Origin: a virus
Direction: 5' to 3' (one strand)
IMG/VR virus record: IMGVR_UViG_3300042868_003730
Coordinates: 83,922 to 147,921 of that record
Length of the DNA: 64,000 bases
Both the position numbers and the translations under genes were made by a program. The stretch's first letter is position 1, and each line of letters opens with the position of its first letter. Below the pieces are notes generated by a model. That model searched no databases, was not told where the DNA came from, and saw nothing but the letters and a program-made list of their open reading frames with translations. Below are positions 11,201 through 20,084 of the stretch, in pieces.

Positions 11201-11568
11201 ACATTGACCAATTATACACAGCTACTGATGCAACATTAGTTGTTACCACTTCTTGGGTTAGTACCAGTGTTAATTTCGCAGAGCTCGCGACTGGTTCATA
11301 TATGGTCCAAGTAAATACAGGAACAGAGTATTATACTGGTATTATGAGTTGGTATGGCGCTGATATCAATTCTGTGGTAACGGACGAAATTATTCTACAC
11401 AGAGCATCATCTGGTGCTGAAACTAGTAATCTGTTCCTTAAAGTTGAAAGAACAGATACTGACTTAGATCCAGCTGGTGCTGCTTCTCCAAATATGACAC
11501 TACAAATTAGTTCATCTGTCGCAAGAGCATCAGCCAGTTACACTTATAAATTCCGCAGAATGATCTAA
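8248..11568 (+). CDS. Long repetitive tail-fibre protein
   Basis: An 1106-residue Thr/Ala/Gly/Ser-rich protein. A short N-terminal head with a LTNDELDNNL motif, typical of phage fibre N-termini, is followed by many short beta-strand repeats (LGVTGNV, TLTSKTLTSPVI, ATISGGTINN). A block of about 180 residues starting SGQVTSTVAIGTAP occurs twice, near residues 233 and 498, nearly identical in DNA as well. A third partial copy lies near residue 830. The C-terminal 120 residues are non-repetitive with mixed hydrophobic content and are likely the tip. It overlaps the upstream small gene by 8 bases and ends just before a late promoter. Tail-fibre function is inferred from architecture. Confidence 0.7.
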   Translation: MANLVYRKSSTPAANVSTTFKGSPLTNDELDNNLFGINAEVQLKAPINNAVFTGTTTIPSITATGGTINNITIGASGASTGAFTTLTTTGDVNVDGGDITTAATTFNLLNATATTVNFAGAGTAVTIGATTGTATIRNATLAVTNAATVGTTLGVTGNVTIGASKFVVTAATGNTAIAGDVAVDTNKFTVAAATGNTAVLGTFSSGGLSTLNSLTVTNASTLSGGLSTTTGSFSGQVTSTVAIGTAPFVVTSTTKVTNLNADRVDDFTADQANTASAIVVRDASKNINISNAVMSGSTSGTTTLQPTAISGTSVLTLPAATDTLVGKATTDTLTNKSFSLASNTLTGTLALFNTALTDADFVSIAGAETLTSKTLTSPVINTATISGGTINNTIIGGTTRAAGSFTTLNANSTLDVTGATTLSSTLAVNGASLTTTATTFNLINATATTLNLGGAATTITVGAVTGTTTVRNNASITGTLGVTGTSTLAAVTATTGSFSGQVTSTVAIGTAPFVVTSTTRVTNLNADRVDDFTADQANTASTIVVRDASKNININNAVMSGSTSGTTTLQPTAISGTSVLTLPAATDTLVGKATTDVLTNKTVNLTSNTLTGTLAQFNTALSDADFATTSGADTLTNKTLNLASNTLLGTLAQFNTALSDADFVSIAGIETITSKTLTSPVINTATISGGTINNAIIGGTTRAAGSFTTLNANSTLDVTGVTTLSSLVVGTSATIGTTLAVTGDVSVNTNKFNVTALSGNTAIAGTLGVAGNVAVATNKFTIAAGSGDTVVAGTLNVSGTSTLAGVNAGALSASSLTSSAGVQGTTLTSTVAIGTAPLTVTSTTRVTNLNADTVDGMNFATVNVGGVLNTDQRGGVAYASDASNITYVAPGTSGYLLQSNGLNSAPTWVAANALTAGNSSTAANVLGGAAGSILYQSAVDNTAKLTIGSTGQILTAGATLPEWSSSISVSGTLTHGGLTPSAGTNIDQLYTATDATLVVTTSWVSTSVNFAELATGSYMVQVNTGTEYYTGIMSWYGADINSVVTDEIILHRASSGAETSNLFLKVERTDTDLDPAGAASPNMTLQISSSVARASASYTYKFRRMI

Positions 11569-11571
11569 CCT

Positions 11572-11578
11572 CTAAATA
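11572..11578 (+). promoter_or_regulatory. Late promoter element CTAAATA
   Basis: CTAAATA, close to the T4 late -10 element TATAAATA recognised by gp55. It lies 41 bases upstream of the fibre gene at 11,619, in the short gap after the preceding stop. The same motif recurs before several other structural genes in this window. Confidence 0.6.
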
Positions 11579-11618
11579 ATAAACAACTACCTCTGATTCA
11601 TAAAGAAGGGACGAGGAA

Positions 11619-14600
11619 ATGACATTCAAAATCAAAGATGGTCTTTCTCTTGGCGCGAACACAGTAATTGACGCCACTGGAAACATAACTGTCCCTGGAA
11701 AGACTACCCTAAGTAATACAACAGCTACTGCAGCTAGTCTAAATTTAGGAACAGGAACGGCGGATCCTTCCTCACCAGTTGCTGGTGATTTTTGGAATAA
11801 TACTGGTGTTCTAAAGATTCGTCAGGCATCTGCCACTAAGACTATCGCATTCCTCGATAGCAATATTACTGGAACAGCAGCGAACGTATCTACTGGCACA
11901 GTAGCTATTGCTAATGGCGGAACAAATACCACAACCACACCAACCGCTGGTGCAGTTGCAGTGGGAAATGGAACTGCGTATGCATTTACTGCAGTTGGAA
12001 CTGCGGGACAAGTCTTAACATCAGCAGCAGGTTCTACACCAACTTGGACTAACTCGACTAGCGCAAACACATTTTCGGCTATTGTTCAGAGAGATGCCTC
12101 TGGTAATTTTTCAGCAGGAACCATTACTGCTGCTCTCACTGGTACGGCGACGAATGCAACTAATCTAGTAGTAACTGATGATACAGCGACGAACGCAACA
12201 TATTATCCTTCGTTTGCTCTTGGCACATCATCCAATCAAGCGCACAGAGTATCTAGTACAAAGTTAACATTTAATCCAAGTACTGGTATCTTAGCCTCTA
12301 CTGGGTTTTCTGGATCTGGCGCATCTATTACTGCTATCAACACAGCTAATATCAGCACAGGAACTCTGGTAGTGGCAAGAGGTGGTACAGCTGGAAGTGC
12401 AACCCCTACAGCTGGCGCCATTGCTTTTGGAGACGGAACTGCGTATGCATTTACTGCAGTCGGAACTGCAGGACAAGTCTTAACATCAGCAGCAGGTTCT
12501 ACACCAACTTGGACTTCTCAAGGCAGTTTATCAGTTGGTTCAGCTACCAATGCCACTAATTCTACTAATGCAAATAACGTCGCGATAACAGCAGACAGCG
12601 CGTCAGCTGGAACACATTATGTCCACTTTGGCGCAGTTACTACTGGAAACACCCCAGTAAAAATATCATCTAGTGGATTATATTTCCAACCAAGTACAGC
12701 AACATTGACTGTTGGTGGAGCGTTGACTGTCGGCGGAAATTTAACAGTTAATGGAACTACAACAACAGTCAACTCAACAACTACTACAGTTGACGATCCC
12801 ATCTTTACTATTGGTGGAGATACGGCTCCGGCATCAGATGATAACAAAGATCGTGGTATTGAATTCCGTTGGCATAATGGTACTACTGCCAAAGTAGGTT
12901 TCTTTGGATACGATGACTCAACAAGTAAATTTACATTCGTCCCAGACGCAACAAATACATCAGAAGTATTCAGTGGAACAAAGGGAACTATTGATGCTAA
13001 CCTAGAATGGGCAGACGTTCTTAATAAACCAGACCCTGTTGTTACAGTCACGTTAACGGGTGACGTAACTGGTACAGCAAACACAACATTAACTGATCTT
13101 GCATCAGGTACAGTTACTGTTGCAACTACAATTGCTGCTGACTCTGTTGCCCTTGGCACAGATACTACTGGTAATTACGTGGCTACTGTTGCCGCTGGAA
13201 CTCCTGGAGTAGAAACTACCAGTTCTGGATTAACAATTTCTTCTGTTGCTGGAGAAGGAACTGCTTCAACTATCGCTCACGCAGATACATCAACGTTGAC
13301 TGGTACACAAGGAAGTGCTGGAATTTCTTCAGTTACAATTGATGGTTTCGGTCACGTAACTGGAGTTACAACAGCTACTTACTTAACAGCTGAGGCAGAT
13401 ACACTTGCATCAGTAACTGGTCGTGGTGCAACTACCTCTACTGCTTCTTCTTTCACTGGTGGAATGACAGTTGGTGGAACTGGTATCGTTTATAATGGAT
13501 CTACCAGTGGTTCTACTACATTCAGAGCAAGTGCCACAGCTGGAACAACAACAATTACTCTTCCTGCTACAACTGGTACTGTTGCTCTGGCGGGAGATAC
13601 ACATTTTATCGGAACCACTTCAGTAGCATTGAATAGAGCTAGTGCCAATTTAGCCTTGACTGGTATTTCTAGTGTTACATTACCTGGCGCAACCAGTGGT
13701 ACTGTTCAGATAATTCCAACTGCTATTGCAGGAACAGGAACAGTGTTGACTCTCCCTGCTACAACTGGAACAGTAGCTCTTAGTACTGGAAATCTATCGC
13801 AGTTTGCTGCTACTACATCATCCCAGTTAGCAGGTGTTATTTCTGATGAAACTGGTTCTGGTGCTCTTGTATTCGCCACTAGTCCAACGTTAACAACTCC
13901 ATCAATTGGAGTAGCTACTGGTACAAGTTTCAATAGTATCACTGGTTTGAGTTCCACGACTCCTGTCGTAGCTGGTACTGCTGCTATTGGAACAGGAACC
14001 ACGGTAGCAAGAGCTGACCACGTGCACCCTGCACAGACTACTGTTTCTGGCACTGCTGGTGGTTTATCAGCAACGTTAAGTCCTGCTTCTGGTGGTACAG
14101 GTGTTGCAAACAATGCCGCAAGTACAATTACTATAAGTGGAAACTTTGGAACAACATTTACAGTATCAGCAGCAACAAGTGTTACATTACCAACAAGCGG
14201 TACTCTGGCAACTACCGGACAAACATTCTCTATTGGTACAACCAGTATTGCCATTAACCGCGCCAGTGCTGCGCAAAGTTTAACTGGTATTACTAGTATT
14301 GATGGATATGCTGCTGGTTTGGCTGGTGGAAATGCTACGACATTATTGGGCTCAATACCATATCAGAGCGCAGCCAATACAACAACTTTATTAGCTCCGA
14401 ACACTACTGTCACTAAGAGATTCCTACGTTCAACTGGTGATGGCACTAATGGTACTGCTCCTGTATGGGATACTATTGTTGCAGGTGATATTCCGACTCT
14501 CAATCAGAGTACAACAGGCTCAGCTGCTACATTAACGACTGCCAGAACTATCAATGGTGTTTCGTTTAATGGCTCAGCAGATATTACTGTAACTGCTGCG

Positions 14601-15332
14601 GCTGGTACATTAACAGGCGCTACATTGGCTTCTGGTGTAACAGCATCTAGTTTAACTAGCGTTGGAACATTAGCATCATTGGCTGTGACTGGTACTGTGA
14701 CTGGTACTAGTTTCAACAGCATTACAGGTCTTAGTTCTACTACTCCTGTCGTGGCTGGAACTGCTGCTATTGGAGTAGGAACCACGGCAGCAAGAGCAGA
14801 TCACGTTCACCCAGCACAGACTACAGTTAGTGGTAACGCAGGATCAGCTACAGTACTCGCGACTGCTCGCGCTATCAATGGAGTTTCGTTCGATGGTTCA
14901 GCTGCCATTACGGTGACAGCTGCTGCTGGTACATTAACAGGCGCTACATTGGCTTCTGGTGTAACAGCATCTAGTTTAACCAGTGTTGGCACGTTAGCAA
15001 GTCTTGGTGTCGGTACTGCCAATGGAGTAGCTGGTACTATTGTTGCGTCAGGAAACATTACTGCTTTTTCAGATATTCGTCTCAAGAAAGATCTTGTCCA
15101 GATTCCAAATGCTCTAGATAAAGTTCAGCAATTGACTGGGTACACGTATACACGTATTGATAGTGGAATACAAGAAACTGGTCTGGTTGCGCAAGACGTA
15201 CAGAAAATATTACCAGAAGCAATTGTTGAGGGTGAATATCTATCAGTTGCGTATGGAAATTTAGTTGGATTGCTGGTTGAGGCGATTAAAGAACTTAGAG
15301 CAGAAGTAGCTGCTCTAAAGGAAAATAAATAA
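11619..15332 (+). CDS. Tail-fibre protein with C-terminal S74 intramolecular chaperone
   Basis: 1237 residues, preceded by a GACGAGGAAATG start context. The body is a repetitive Gly/Thr/Ala-rich shaft (repeats such as GTATNATN, GTAYAFTAVGTAGQVLTSAAG and TPVVAGTAAIG). The last 87 residues form a Peptidase_S74 / endosialidase-type chaperone domain starting at SDIRLKK (Ser1151, the predicted autocleavage nucleophile with the following Lys pair), then QLTGYTYTR, GLVAQDVQ and a C-terminal helix ending KELRAEVAALKENK. In this family the domain trimerises the fibre and then cleaves itself off. Several DNA-level repeats exist within the shaft (for example near 11,970 and 12,440, and near 14,605 and 14,930). 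The stop overlaps the next ATG. Confidence 0.85.
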   Translation: MTFKIKDGLSLGANTVIDATGNITVPGKTTLSNTTATAASLNLGTGTADPSSPVAGDFWNNTGVLKIRQASATKTIAFLDSNITGTAANVSTGTVAIANGGTNTTTTPTAGAVAVGNGTAYAFTAVGTAGQVLTSAAGSTPTWTNSTSANTFSAIVQRDASGNFSAGTITAALTGTATNATNLVVTDDTATNATYYPSFALGTSSNQAHRVSSTKLTFNPSTGILASTGFSGSGASITAINTANISTGTLVVARGGTAGSATPTAGAIAFGDGTAYAFTAVGTAGQVLTSAAGSTPTWTSQGSLSVGSATNATNSTNANNVAITADSASAGTHYVHFGAVTTGNTPVKISSSGLYFQPSTATLTVGGALTVGGNLTVNGTTTTVNSTTTTVDDPIFTIGGDTAPASDDNKDRGIEFRWHNGTTAKVGFFGYDDSTSKFTFVPDATNTSEVFSGTKGTIDANLEWADVLNKPDPVVTVTLTGDVTGTANTTLTDLASGTVTVATTIAADSVALGTDTTGNYVATVAAGTPGVETTSSGLTISSVAGEGTASTIAHADTSTLTGTQGSAGISSVTIDGFGHVTGVTTATYLTAEADTLASVTGRGATTSTASSFTGGMTVGGTGIVYNGSTSGSTTFRASATAGTTTITLPATTGTVALAGDTHFIGTTSVALNRASANLALTGISSVTLPGATSGTVQIIPTAIAGTGTVLTLPATTGTVALSTGNLSQFAATTSSQLAGVISDETGSGALVFATSPTLTTPSIGVATGTSFNSITGLSSTTPVVAGTAAIGTGTTVARADHVHPAQTTVSGTAGGLSATLSPASGGTGVANNAASTITISGNFGTTFTVSAATSVTLPTSGTLATTGQTFSIGTTSIAINRASAAQSLTGITSIDGYAAGLAGGNATTLLGSIPYQSAANTTTLLAPNTTVTKRFLRSTGDGTNGTAPVWDTIVAGDIPTLNQSTTGSAATLTTARTINGVSFNGSADITVTAAAGTLTGATLASGVTASSLTSVGTLASLAVTGTVTGTSFNSITGLSSTTPVVAGTAAIGVGTTAARADHVHPAQTTVSGNAGSATVLATARAINGVSFDGSAAITVTAAAGTLTGATLASGVTASSLTSVGTLASLGVGTANGVAGTIVASGNITAFSDIRLKKDLVQIPNALDKVQQLTGYTYTRIDSGIQETGLVAQDVQKILPEAIVEGEYLSVAYGNLVGLLVEAIKELRAEVAALKENK

Positions 15333-16918
15333 TGCCAGTACCGACATCAGGCGCGATCAGTCTCGCTAATCTTCAGACTGAATTAGAAGGTGTAACAGCA
15401 GGGGCAAATGCAGCGTCACTAAATGAGTTTTACGCTGGTGGATCATTCGTTACTGCTGGTTCTTTTGGATATCTTAGTGGTGTCCAAACAGCAATCCCTG
15501 CAAGTGGGGCTATATCACTAAATAATTTTTATGGTGCAAAATGGCTTGGTGGTGTGACATATGAGTATACAACTGCAGGAACATATACAGTCACTATTCC
15601 CAATAAAACTGGGTTTATTAGAAATTATCAGTGGAGTGTGTTTCTAGTTGGTGGTGGTGGGGGAGGCGGCGGCGCACATGGATCTACTGCACCGAATCGT
15701 GACCCCATTGGATCTGGTGGTGGGGGAGGCGGTGGGAATCACACAAATGCCTCTGGCACAAATACTACAGCAACCAGTTTGTCATTCACTGTTGTTGTTG
15801 GTGCAGGCGGCACAGGCGGCGCATCATCTACTGCTGCCAATCCTTATACACCAAAAGGAACAGCTGGTGGCACTGGTGGCACTACTTCTCTTGCTATTAA
15901 TGGTACAGTTGTAACTTCTATCGCTGGTGGAGGTGGCGGAGGTGGTGGCTCAATTGAACCAGACGTTGCTGGAACTGCTGGCACTAGTACTACTGCATAT
16001 CCTGGAACTGCAGGTACTGTATCTGAAAATGGCAACGCACCAGGTGGCAACGGTGGGCAATCTGTACTTGCGTATGGTGAGAATGGAAGTTCTAGTGCTG
16101 CCACCACCGCAGGAATCCATGGTGGCGGAGGTGCTGGCGGTGGCGGGAATGGTGGTGACATATACAGCAATGGATCTAATGGTGGTCCTGGATATGCCAG
16201 AGTAACATTTAAGAATGGGTTTAGTTTTACTACTTCACAAACATTCACAACACCAACTGCGTCAGGAACATTTACTGTACCTGCAGGAATTTATCAAATA
16301 TATACAAACTGTGTTGGTGGAGGTGGAGCACAAGGTGCTGCTGGCGGTCTGGTTGAGGCATTGATTTCCGTCACTCCAGGTGAAGTACTAACTGTTCGTG
16401 TTGGTGGGGCTGGCGCTGCGACAACTGTAGTAGGTTATACTACAGCAGCAGTTAATGGTGGGGGTAGAGGAGAAACCGCATCAACATCTTATACTGCGTG
16501 TGGCGGAGGCGGGTATTCTGGAATATTCCGCAGCACAACTCCTTTAGTAATAGCTGGTGGTGGTGGGGGAGGACAGAATGGTGCAGCTGCTGGTGGTGCC
16601 CTTCCTGCTAATACTGCATCGTCTGGCGCGACGCCAGGAACACAAAGTGCGGGCGGGTCTTCTGGCGGTGGGTATTTAGTTGGTGGTGATGGAGTTGCAA
16701 GCAAAGGTGCATGTGGCGGTGGTGGCGGTGGGTATTATGGAGGTGGTGGTGCAACTAGCGGTGCTTTGTCAAGCAGCATTGGTGGTGCAGGCGGATCAAA
16801 CTATATTATTTCCACAGCTGCTGGTCTATACAGTATGTCTGGATTTAATGGTGGTGGTAGTTGGGGCGGCACTTATGGTTCATCAAGTAATGGTGGTCGA
16901 GTAATAATTTACTATTAA
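15332..16918 (+). CDS. Glycine-rich fibre-tip/adhesin-like protein
   Basis: 528 residues starting at TAATG, overlapping the previous stop by one base. The N-terminus (PVPTSGAISLANLQTELEG, with a second ISLNNFYGA copy) is a motif common at the start of phage tail-tip proteins. The rest holds many runs of 4-8 glycines (VGGGGGGGGAHG, GGGGGGGS, AGGGGGG) separated by variable loops. Polyglycine-rich modules directly after a long fibre recall the gp38 adhesins of T2/S16-type phages, where polyglycine helices pack and variable loops bind the receptor. The match here is architectural only. It could instead be a structural glycine-rich fibre with two similar halves (about residues 90-290 and 300-528). 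Confidence 0.6.
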   Translation: MPVPTSGAISLANLQTELEGVTAGANAASLNEFYAGGSFVTAGSFGYLSGVQTAIPASGAISLNNFYGAKWLGGVTYEYTTAGTYTVTIPNKTGFIRNYQWSVFLVGGGGGGGGAHGSTAPNRDPIGSGGGGGGGNHTNASGTNTTATSLSFTVVVGAGGTGGASSTAANPYTPKGTAGGTGGTTSLAINGTVVTSIAGGGGGGGGSIEPDVAGTAGTSTTAYPGTAGTVSENGNAPGGNGGQSVLAYGENGSSSAATTAGIHGGGGAGGGGNGGDIYSNGSNGGPGYARVTFKNGFSFTTSQTFTTPTASGTFTVPAGIYQIYTNCVGGGGAQGAAGGLVEALISVTPGEVLTVRVGGAGAATTVVGYTTAAVNGGGRGETASTSYTACGGGGYSGIFRSTTPLVIAGGGGGGQNGAAAGGALPANTASSGATPGTQSAGGSSGGGYLVGGDGVASKGACGGGGGGYYGGGGATSGALSSSIGGAGGSNYIISTAAGLYSMSGFNGGGSWGGTYGSSSNGGRVIIYY

Positions 16919-16928
16919 GGAAACAATA

Positions 16929-17243
16929 ATGAGTAAAGTACATGTTTGGGAAGTTCCGAGAATAGATTGTTCAGTTGATTATGAAAATGGATCGATTCCT
17001 ATTTGCAATATTCACTGGAAACTAACATCAAAAAATACAGAAGGTTTCATATATACTTCTATAAATAATGGTTTCGTTGAGGTCGATATTACTCCAACGG
17101 AAGCACTGGCTCTCACAAAAGAATCTGCGTTGACTCTTTTATTGACAACCTTGGGTACCAGAGTTGCTTCTATAGAGGAAGAGAACTCCGGTATTTTAGA
17201 TGAAATGATTGTTCCAGTTATTCCAGTTATTACAATATCATAA
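16929..17243 (+). CDS. Small protein of the fibre region, unknown function
   Basis: 104 residues with a clear AAGGAAAC ribosome site. The sequence begins MSKVHVWEVPRIDCS and includes IHWKLTSKNTEGFIYTS, then a predicted C-terminal helix. Proteins with this type of WKLT segment follow fibre genes in T4-like aquatic phages, but I do not know a function. There are no membrane segments. It ends one base before the next ATG. Confidence 0.55.
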   Translation: MSKVHVWEVPRIDCSVDYENGSIPICNIHWKLTSKNTEGFIYTSINNGFVEVDITPTEALALTKESALTLLLTTLGTRVASIEEENSGILDEMIVPVIPVITIS

Positions 17244-17244
17244 T

Positions 17245-17628
17245 ATGATTATTTTAACTCAAGAAATACTTGACGCTGTAGGTGTTTGTGCTGATGGTCA
17301 GCGTGTTGCCGAAGAGTTTAATTGTATTGGTATTGATCTCGCTATTGGTATACAGATTATGGAAGACAATAATACTGGATATGCCAAATGGGCCAGAGAT
17401 TTATACTCAAACAGAATAGCACTAAAGTTATCAAATCATTATGAATATATTCAATACCTGGTCTTTGACCCAGTCAATAATCACTACAAAGCCACACCAA
17501 ATGAATCTGATGTGGCAGGAATCAAACAACAAATAATTGAAGATAATCCAGGTGTGGACCAGTCGCAGATCCTCATCTACGAAGAGATCAAATCTTTAGA
17601 TGGATCAATTCAAAGATTTCTATTATAA
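17245..17628 (+). CDS. Hypothetical protein
   Basis: 127 residues. The frame is open further upstream, but the ATG at 17,245, one base after the preceding stop, is the likely start because the upstream extension overlaps the previous gene and is low-complexity. The protein is acidic and mixed alpha/beta (DGQRVAEEFNCIG, WARDLYSNRIALKLS). I recognise no domain. A TATAAATA late element overlaps its stop region. Confidence 0.5.
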   Translation: MIILTQEILDAVGVCADGQRVAEEFNCIGIDLAIGIQIMEDNNTGYAKWARDLYSNRIALKLSNHYEYIQYLVFDPVNNHYKATPNESDVAGIKQQIIEDNPGVDQSQILIYEEIKSLDGSIQRFLL

Positions 17629-17631
17629 ATA
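17624..17631 (+). promoter_or_regulatory. Late promoter element TATAAATA
   Basis: An exact match to the T4 late -10 consensus TATAAATA, overlapping the stop of the preceding gene and lying 30 bases upstream of the membrane protein at 17,661. Confidence 0.65.
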
Positions 17632-17660
17632 GATAGCACCCAGACACCATAAACCGTATA

Positions 17661-18026
17661 ATGAAAACCTTAATAAGAAATCTACTGCCGCAGGATACAA
17701 GAAGCGTTGAATTTCCCTCAGCAGTGGGTCTTATTATCTGTTCAATTATGTTGTTCTTCAACCTAATTCCTAATGTTTATCATATTGGTTTCTGGTGCGT
17801 GGTGACATTTATGCTCGGAGTGGTGTATATTGTATCTCTACTTCATTTCCCTAAACTAGATTGCTGTCGTCCAGTCTTATCCTGGTTGGCAGGATCATTT
17901 TGGATCTGGTTGACATTTTCGCAGCCGTTATCTATTATGGCAATACCAGTGTTCTTTCTTGGTGTTTCTAATATTGTGGCATTCCTTATAAATACAGTAA
18001 TATTGAGTGAAACATGGAGACCATAA
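17661..18026 (+). CDS. Small multi-pass membrane protein (possible holin)
   Basis: 121 residues with about four hydrophobic segments (around residues 20-38, 44-62, 72-88 and 92-114), a basic N-terminus (KTLIRNLLPQDTR) and no signal peptide. It overlaps the next gene, a one-TM coiled-coil protein, by 13 bases. A late element sits just upstream. Two adjacent small late membrane proteins among fibre genes suggest a lysis role (holin plus spanin-like), but no T4 gene t similarity is visible, so this is inference only. Confidence 0.5.
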   Translation: MKTLIRNLLPQDTRSVEFPSAVGLIICSIMLFFNLIPNVYHIGFWCVVTFMLGVVYIVSLLHFPKLDCCRPVLSWLAGSFWIWLTFSQPLSIMAIPVFFLGVSNIVAFLINTVILSETWRP

Positions 18027-18346
18027 TAGTTACCGCATTCAACACACTTAACGGAAGCTCCGGATTCCTGAGTTTTCTAATAAGTATATCTACATTGGCT
18101 TTCGGTGCTTGGTTGTTTTTCAAGAAAACCAAAATCGAAGAAGTTACATCAGTAGGCACATTACAACAGAAACAAATAACTAGCCTTCTCGAGCAAATTC
18201 AATTTCTCGCAGAAGAACTAACCAAGGCAAGAAGTCAAATTGCCGAAATTCATGAACAGAATGTTCATCTAATGCAACAAGTAAGAGAATCCAATCATAG
18301 AATACAGGAATTGGAACGTCTTCTTGAAATTAACAGGAGTATATAA
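18014..18346 (+). CDS. One-TM coiled-coil protein (spanin-like or holin accessory)
   Basis: 110 residues. One hydrophobic helix near residues 16-37 (FLSFLISISTLAFGAWLFF) is followed by KKTK and a long charged heptad-rich helix to the C-terminus (ITSLLEQIQFLAEELTKARSQ and onward). This topology resembles inner-membrane spanins (Rz) or cyanophage membrane coiled-coil proteins. It is coupled to the preceding membrane protein by a 13-base overlap. Function is not established. Confidence 0.5.
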   Translation: METIIVTAFNTLNGSSGFLSFLISISTLAFGAWLFFKKTKIEEVTSVGTLQQKQITSLLEQIQFLAEELTKARSQIAEIHEQNVHLMQQVRESNHRIQELERLLEINRSI

Positions 18347-18348
18347 TT

Positions 18349-18789
18349 ATGGCAGCAATGTCAAACTATCTAGAAAACAAACTTGTGGATCACATCCTCA
18401 GAGCAACTGCGTTCACCGCACCAGGTACAGTGTATATTGCTCTGTATACAGCAGCCCCATCTGATGCAGGTGGTGGTACTGAGATTACTATCGGTACGAA
18501 TAACTATTCAAGAGCATCATTAGTTTCTTCGCAATCTGCTTGGAACAATACACAGGCGTCAGGAACTGCAGTTGCTTCTACTGGTACCACTGGAATTACT
18601 GCTAATACATCAGCTATTACTTTCGCGACTCCTTCTGGTTCTTGGGGAACTGTAACTCACTTTGGTATCCTAGATGCTGCTAGTGCAGGAAATCTATTAT
18701 TCCACGGAGCATTGACTGTGTCGCAAACAGTTAACACAGGAAACACCGTGTCATTCGCTGGTGGTGCACTACAAATTACTTTCGCTTAA
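18349..18789 (+). CDS. Gp80-like minor tail/structural protein
   Basis: 146 residues starting MSNYLENKLVDHILRAT (second ATG at residue 4), then VYIALYTAAPSDAGGGTEI and NYSRASL. This N-terminal pattern (NYLE..LLDH..R, VYVALYT) is typical of a widespread phage tail/structural protein family, Gp80-like, found beside fibre genes. The C-terminal half is a beta-rich THFGILDAASAGNLLFHGAL module. It is followed by a hairpin terminator at 18,810. Confidence 0.65.
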   Translation: MAAMSNYLENKLVDHILRATAFTAPGTVYIALYTAAPSDAGGGTEITIGTNNYSRASLVSSQSAWNNTQASGTAVASTGTTGITANTSAITFATPSGSWGTVTHFGILDAASAGNLLFHGALTVSQTVNTGNTVSFAGGALQITFA

Positions 18790-18809
18790 TAGCATAGTAA
18801 TTTTGATTA

Positions 18810-18831
18810 GGGCTGCTTAGGCAGCTCTTTT
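18810..18831 (+). terminator. Rho-independent terminator
   Basis: GGGCTGC - TTAG - GCAGCTC stem-loop with one G-U pair, followed by TTTT, placed 20 bases after the Gp80-like gene and just before a late promoter element. Confidence 0.75.
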
Positions 18832-18836
18832 CATTT

Positions 18837-18843
18837 CTAAATA
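18837..18843 (+). promoter_or_regulatory. Late promoter element CTAAATA
   Basis: CTAAATA directly after the terminator at 18,810 and 28 bases upstream of the fibre gene at 18,871. Confidence 0.6.
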
Positions 18844-18870
18844 TGATTAGTATATTACTAGAATAGAACC

Positions 18871-20076
18871 ATGGCACATATTACTGCAGATCGCGTTAGG
18901 CAAACAAGTACCTCAACTGGTACTGGCACGTTCGTTCTATCTGCGTCATTGAGTGGGTTCCGAGATTTCTCATCTGTACTCGCGACCAGTGATACTTTCT
19001 GGTATGCTATTGCTTCATTTCCTGGGTCAGAATGGGAAGTAGGACTTGGCACATACTCTGCTCTCAACACAATCACCAGAACAACTGTATTGGCGTCTAG
19101 TAATGCCGGATCCGCTGTAGTATTCTCTGCTGGTACGAAAGAAGTATTCATTACTGCAGCGGCGAGTAAGTTCCTACAGGCAGACGCAGCTGGTAGTTAT
19201 GGAAACTTTACAGCAGGAACTATTACTGCTGCGTTGACTGGTAATGCAGGTACAGCTACTACATTCTCAACTACAAGGACAAACTATAAAGGTGTCACTG
19301 ATGCCGCAGTAGCTGGCCAGTTAATGTGGAAGCATTATGGAAATAACCATACGATATTTGATGCTTCCAATAGTACAAGTCCACAAGGTGGAGCAATAAG
19401 CAACACAAATGCAGCAACTGCATGGATTGCTACTTATCCAACACTTATGGGGTGGAATGGAACAACTACTTATGGCGTTAGAGTTGATTCTGCTAGAGTA
19501 ACTGATGCGCTTTCTACTGCATCAGGTTCAGCACCAAGTTATTCTGCCAGAGCGTGGGTGAATTTCAATGGAGTAACAGTCGGAACTTTTGTAGGAGGAA
19601 CTACGACGTTTGCGAGAACATCACCAAGCACAACTGCTGTGTGTACTACTACAAATCCGCATGGGCTAATTACTGGAAATAATATATACGCAAGTTCTGG
19701 GATAATTATTTTTCCTGGAAGTTATACAGTCACAGTTACTGGGGCAAATACTTTCACAATTGTTACCAGCGCCAGTACCACTGTGAGTGGTACATTAAGT
19801 GTTTTTGTTAGTAATATTAGAGGCGATGGAAATGTAAGTACTGTCGCCGATGAAGGTGTTGGTATATATTTAATAAATTTCTCGGTAGCTATGCCAGATA
19901 CTAATTATGCGGCATTATTTGGATGGGGCATTGGGTCAAACCCGCCATCTGACACCAGTAATGATGGATTTGCTAATATAGGTGAGCAGACAGTATATTA
20001 TGTTCGTGTGTATTTTGAAGCAGCCAATGATACGTCATTAGATAGAGCGTATATGTCAGCTGCGATTTTTAGATAA
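18871..20076 (+). CDS. Tail-fibre / receptor-binding structural protein
   Basis: 401 residues. The N-terminus (ITADRVRQTSTSTGTGTFVLSASLSGFRDFSS) is a common phage fibre attachment module, followed by WEVGLGTYS and TITRTTVLASSN. A short GNFTAGTITAALTGNA segment is shared with the S74 fibre at about 12,110. The C-terminal third (SARAWVNFNG, then IRGDGNVSTVADEGVGIYLINF, AMPDTNYA) matches the beta-sandwich tip found at the end of many phage fibres. It is transcribed from a late element just upstream and followed closely by two small partners. Confidence 0.7.
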   Translation: MAHITADRVRQTSTSTGTGTFVLSASLSGFRDFSSVLATSDTFWYAIASFPGSEWEVGLGTYSALNTITRTTVLASSNAGSAVVFSAGTKEVFITAAASKFLQADAAGSYGNFTAGTITAALTGNAGTATTFSTTRTNYKGVTDAAVAGQLMWKHYGNNHTIFDASNSTSPQGGAISNTNAATAWIATYPTLMGWNGTTTYGVRVDSARVTDALSTASGSAPSYSARAWVNFNGVTVGTFVGGTTTFARTSPSTTAVCTTTNPHGLITGNNIYASSGIIIFPGSYTVTVTGANTFTIVTSASTTVSGTLSVFVSNIRGDGNVSTVADEGVGIYLINFSVAMPDTNYAALFGWGIGSNPPSDTSNDGFANIGEQTVYYVRVYFEAANDTSLDRAYMSAAIFR

Positions 20077-20084
20077 GGAAATAT

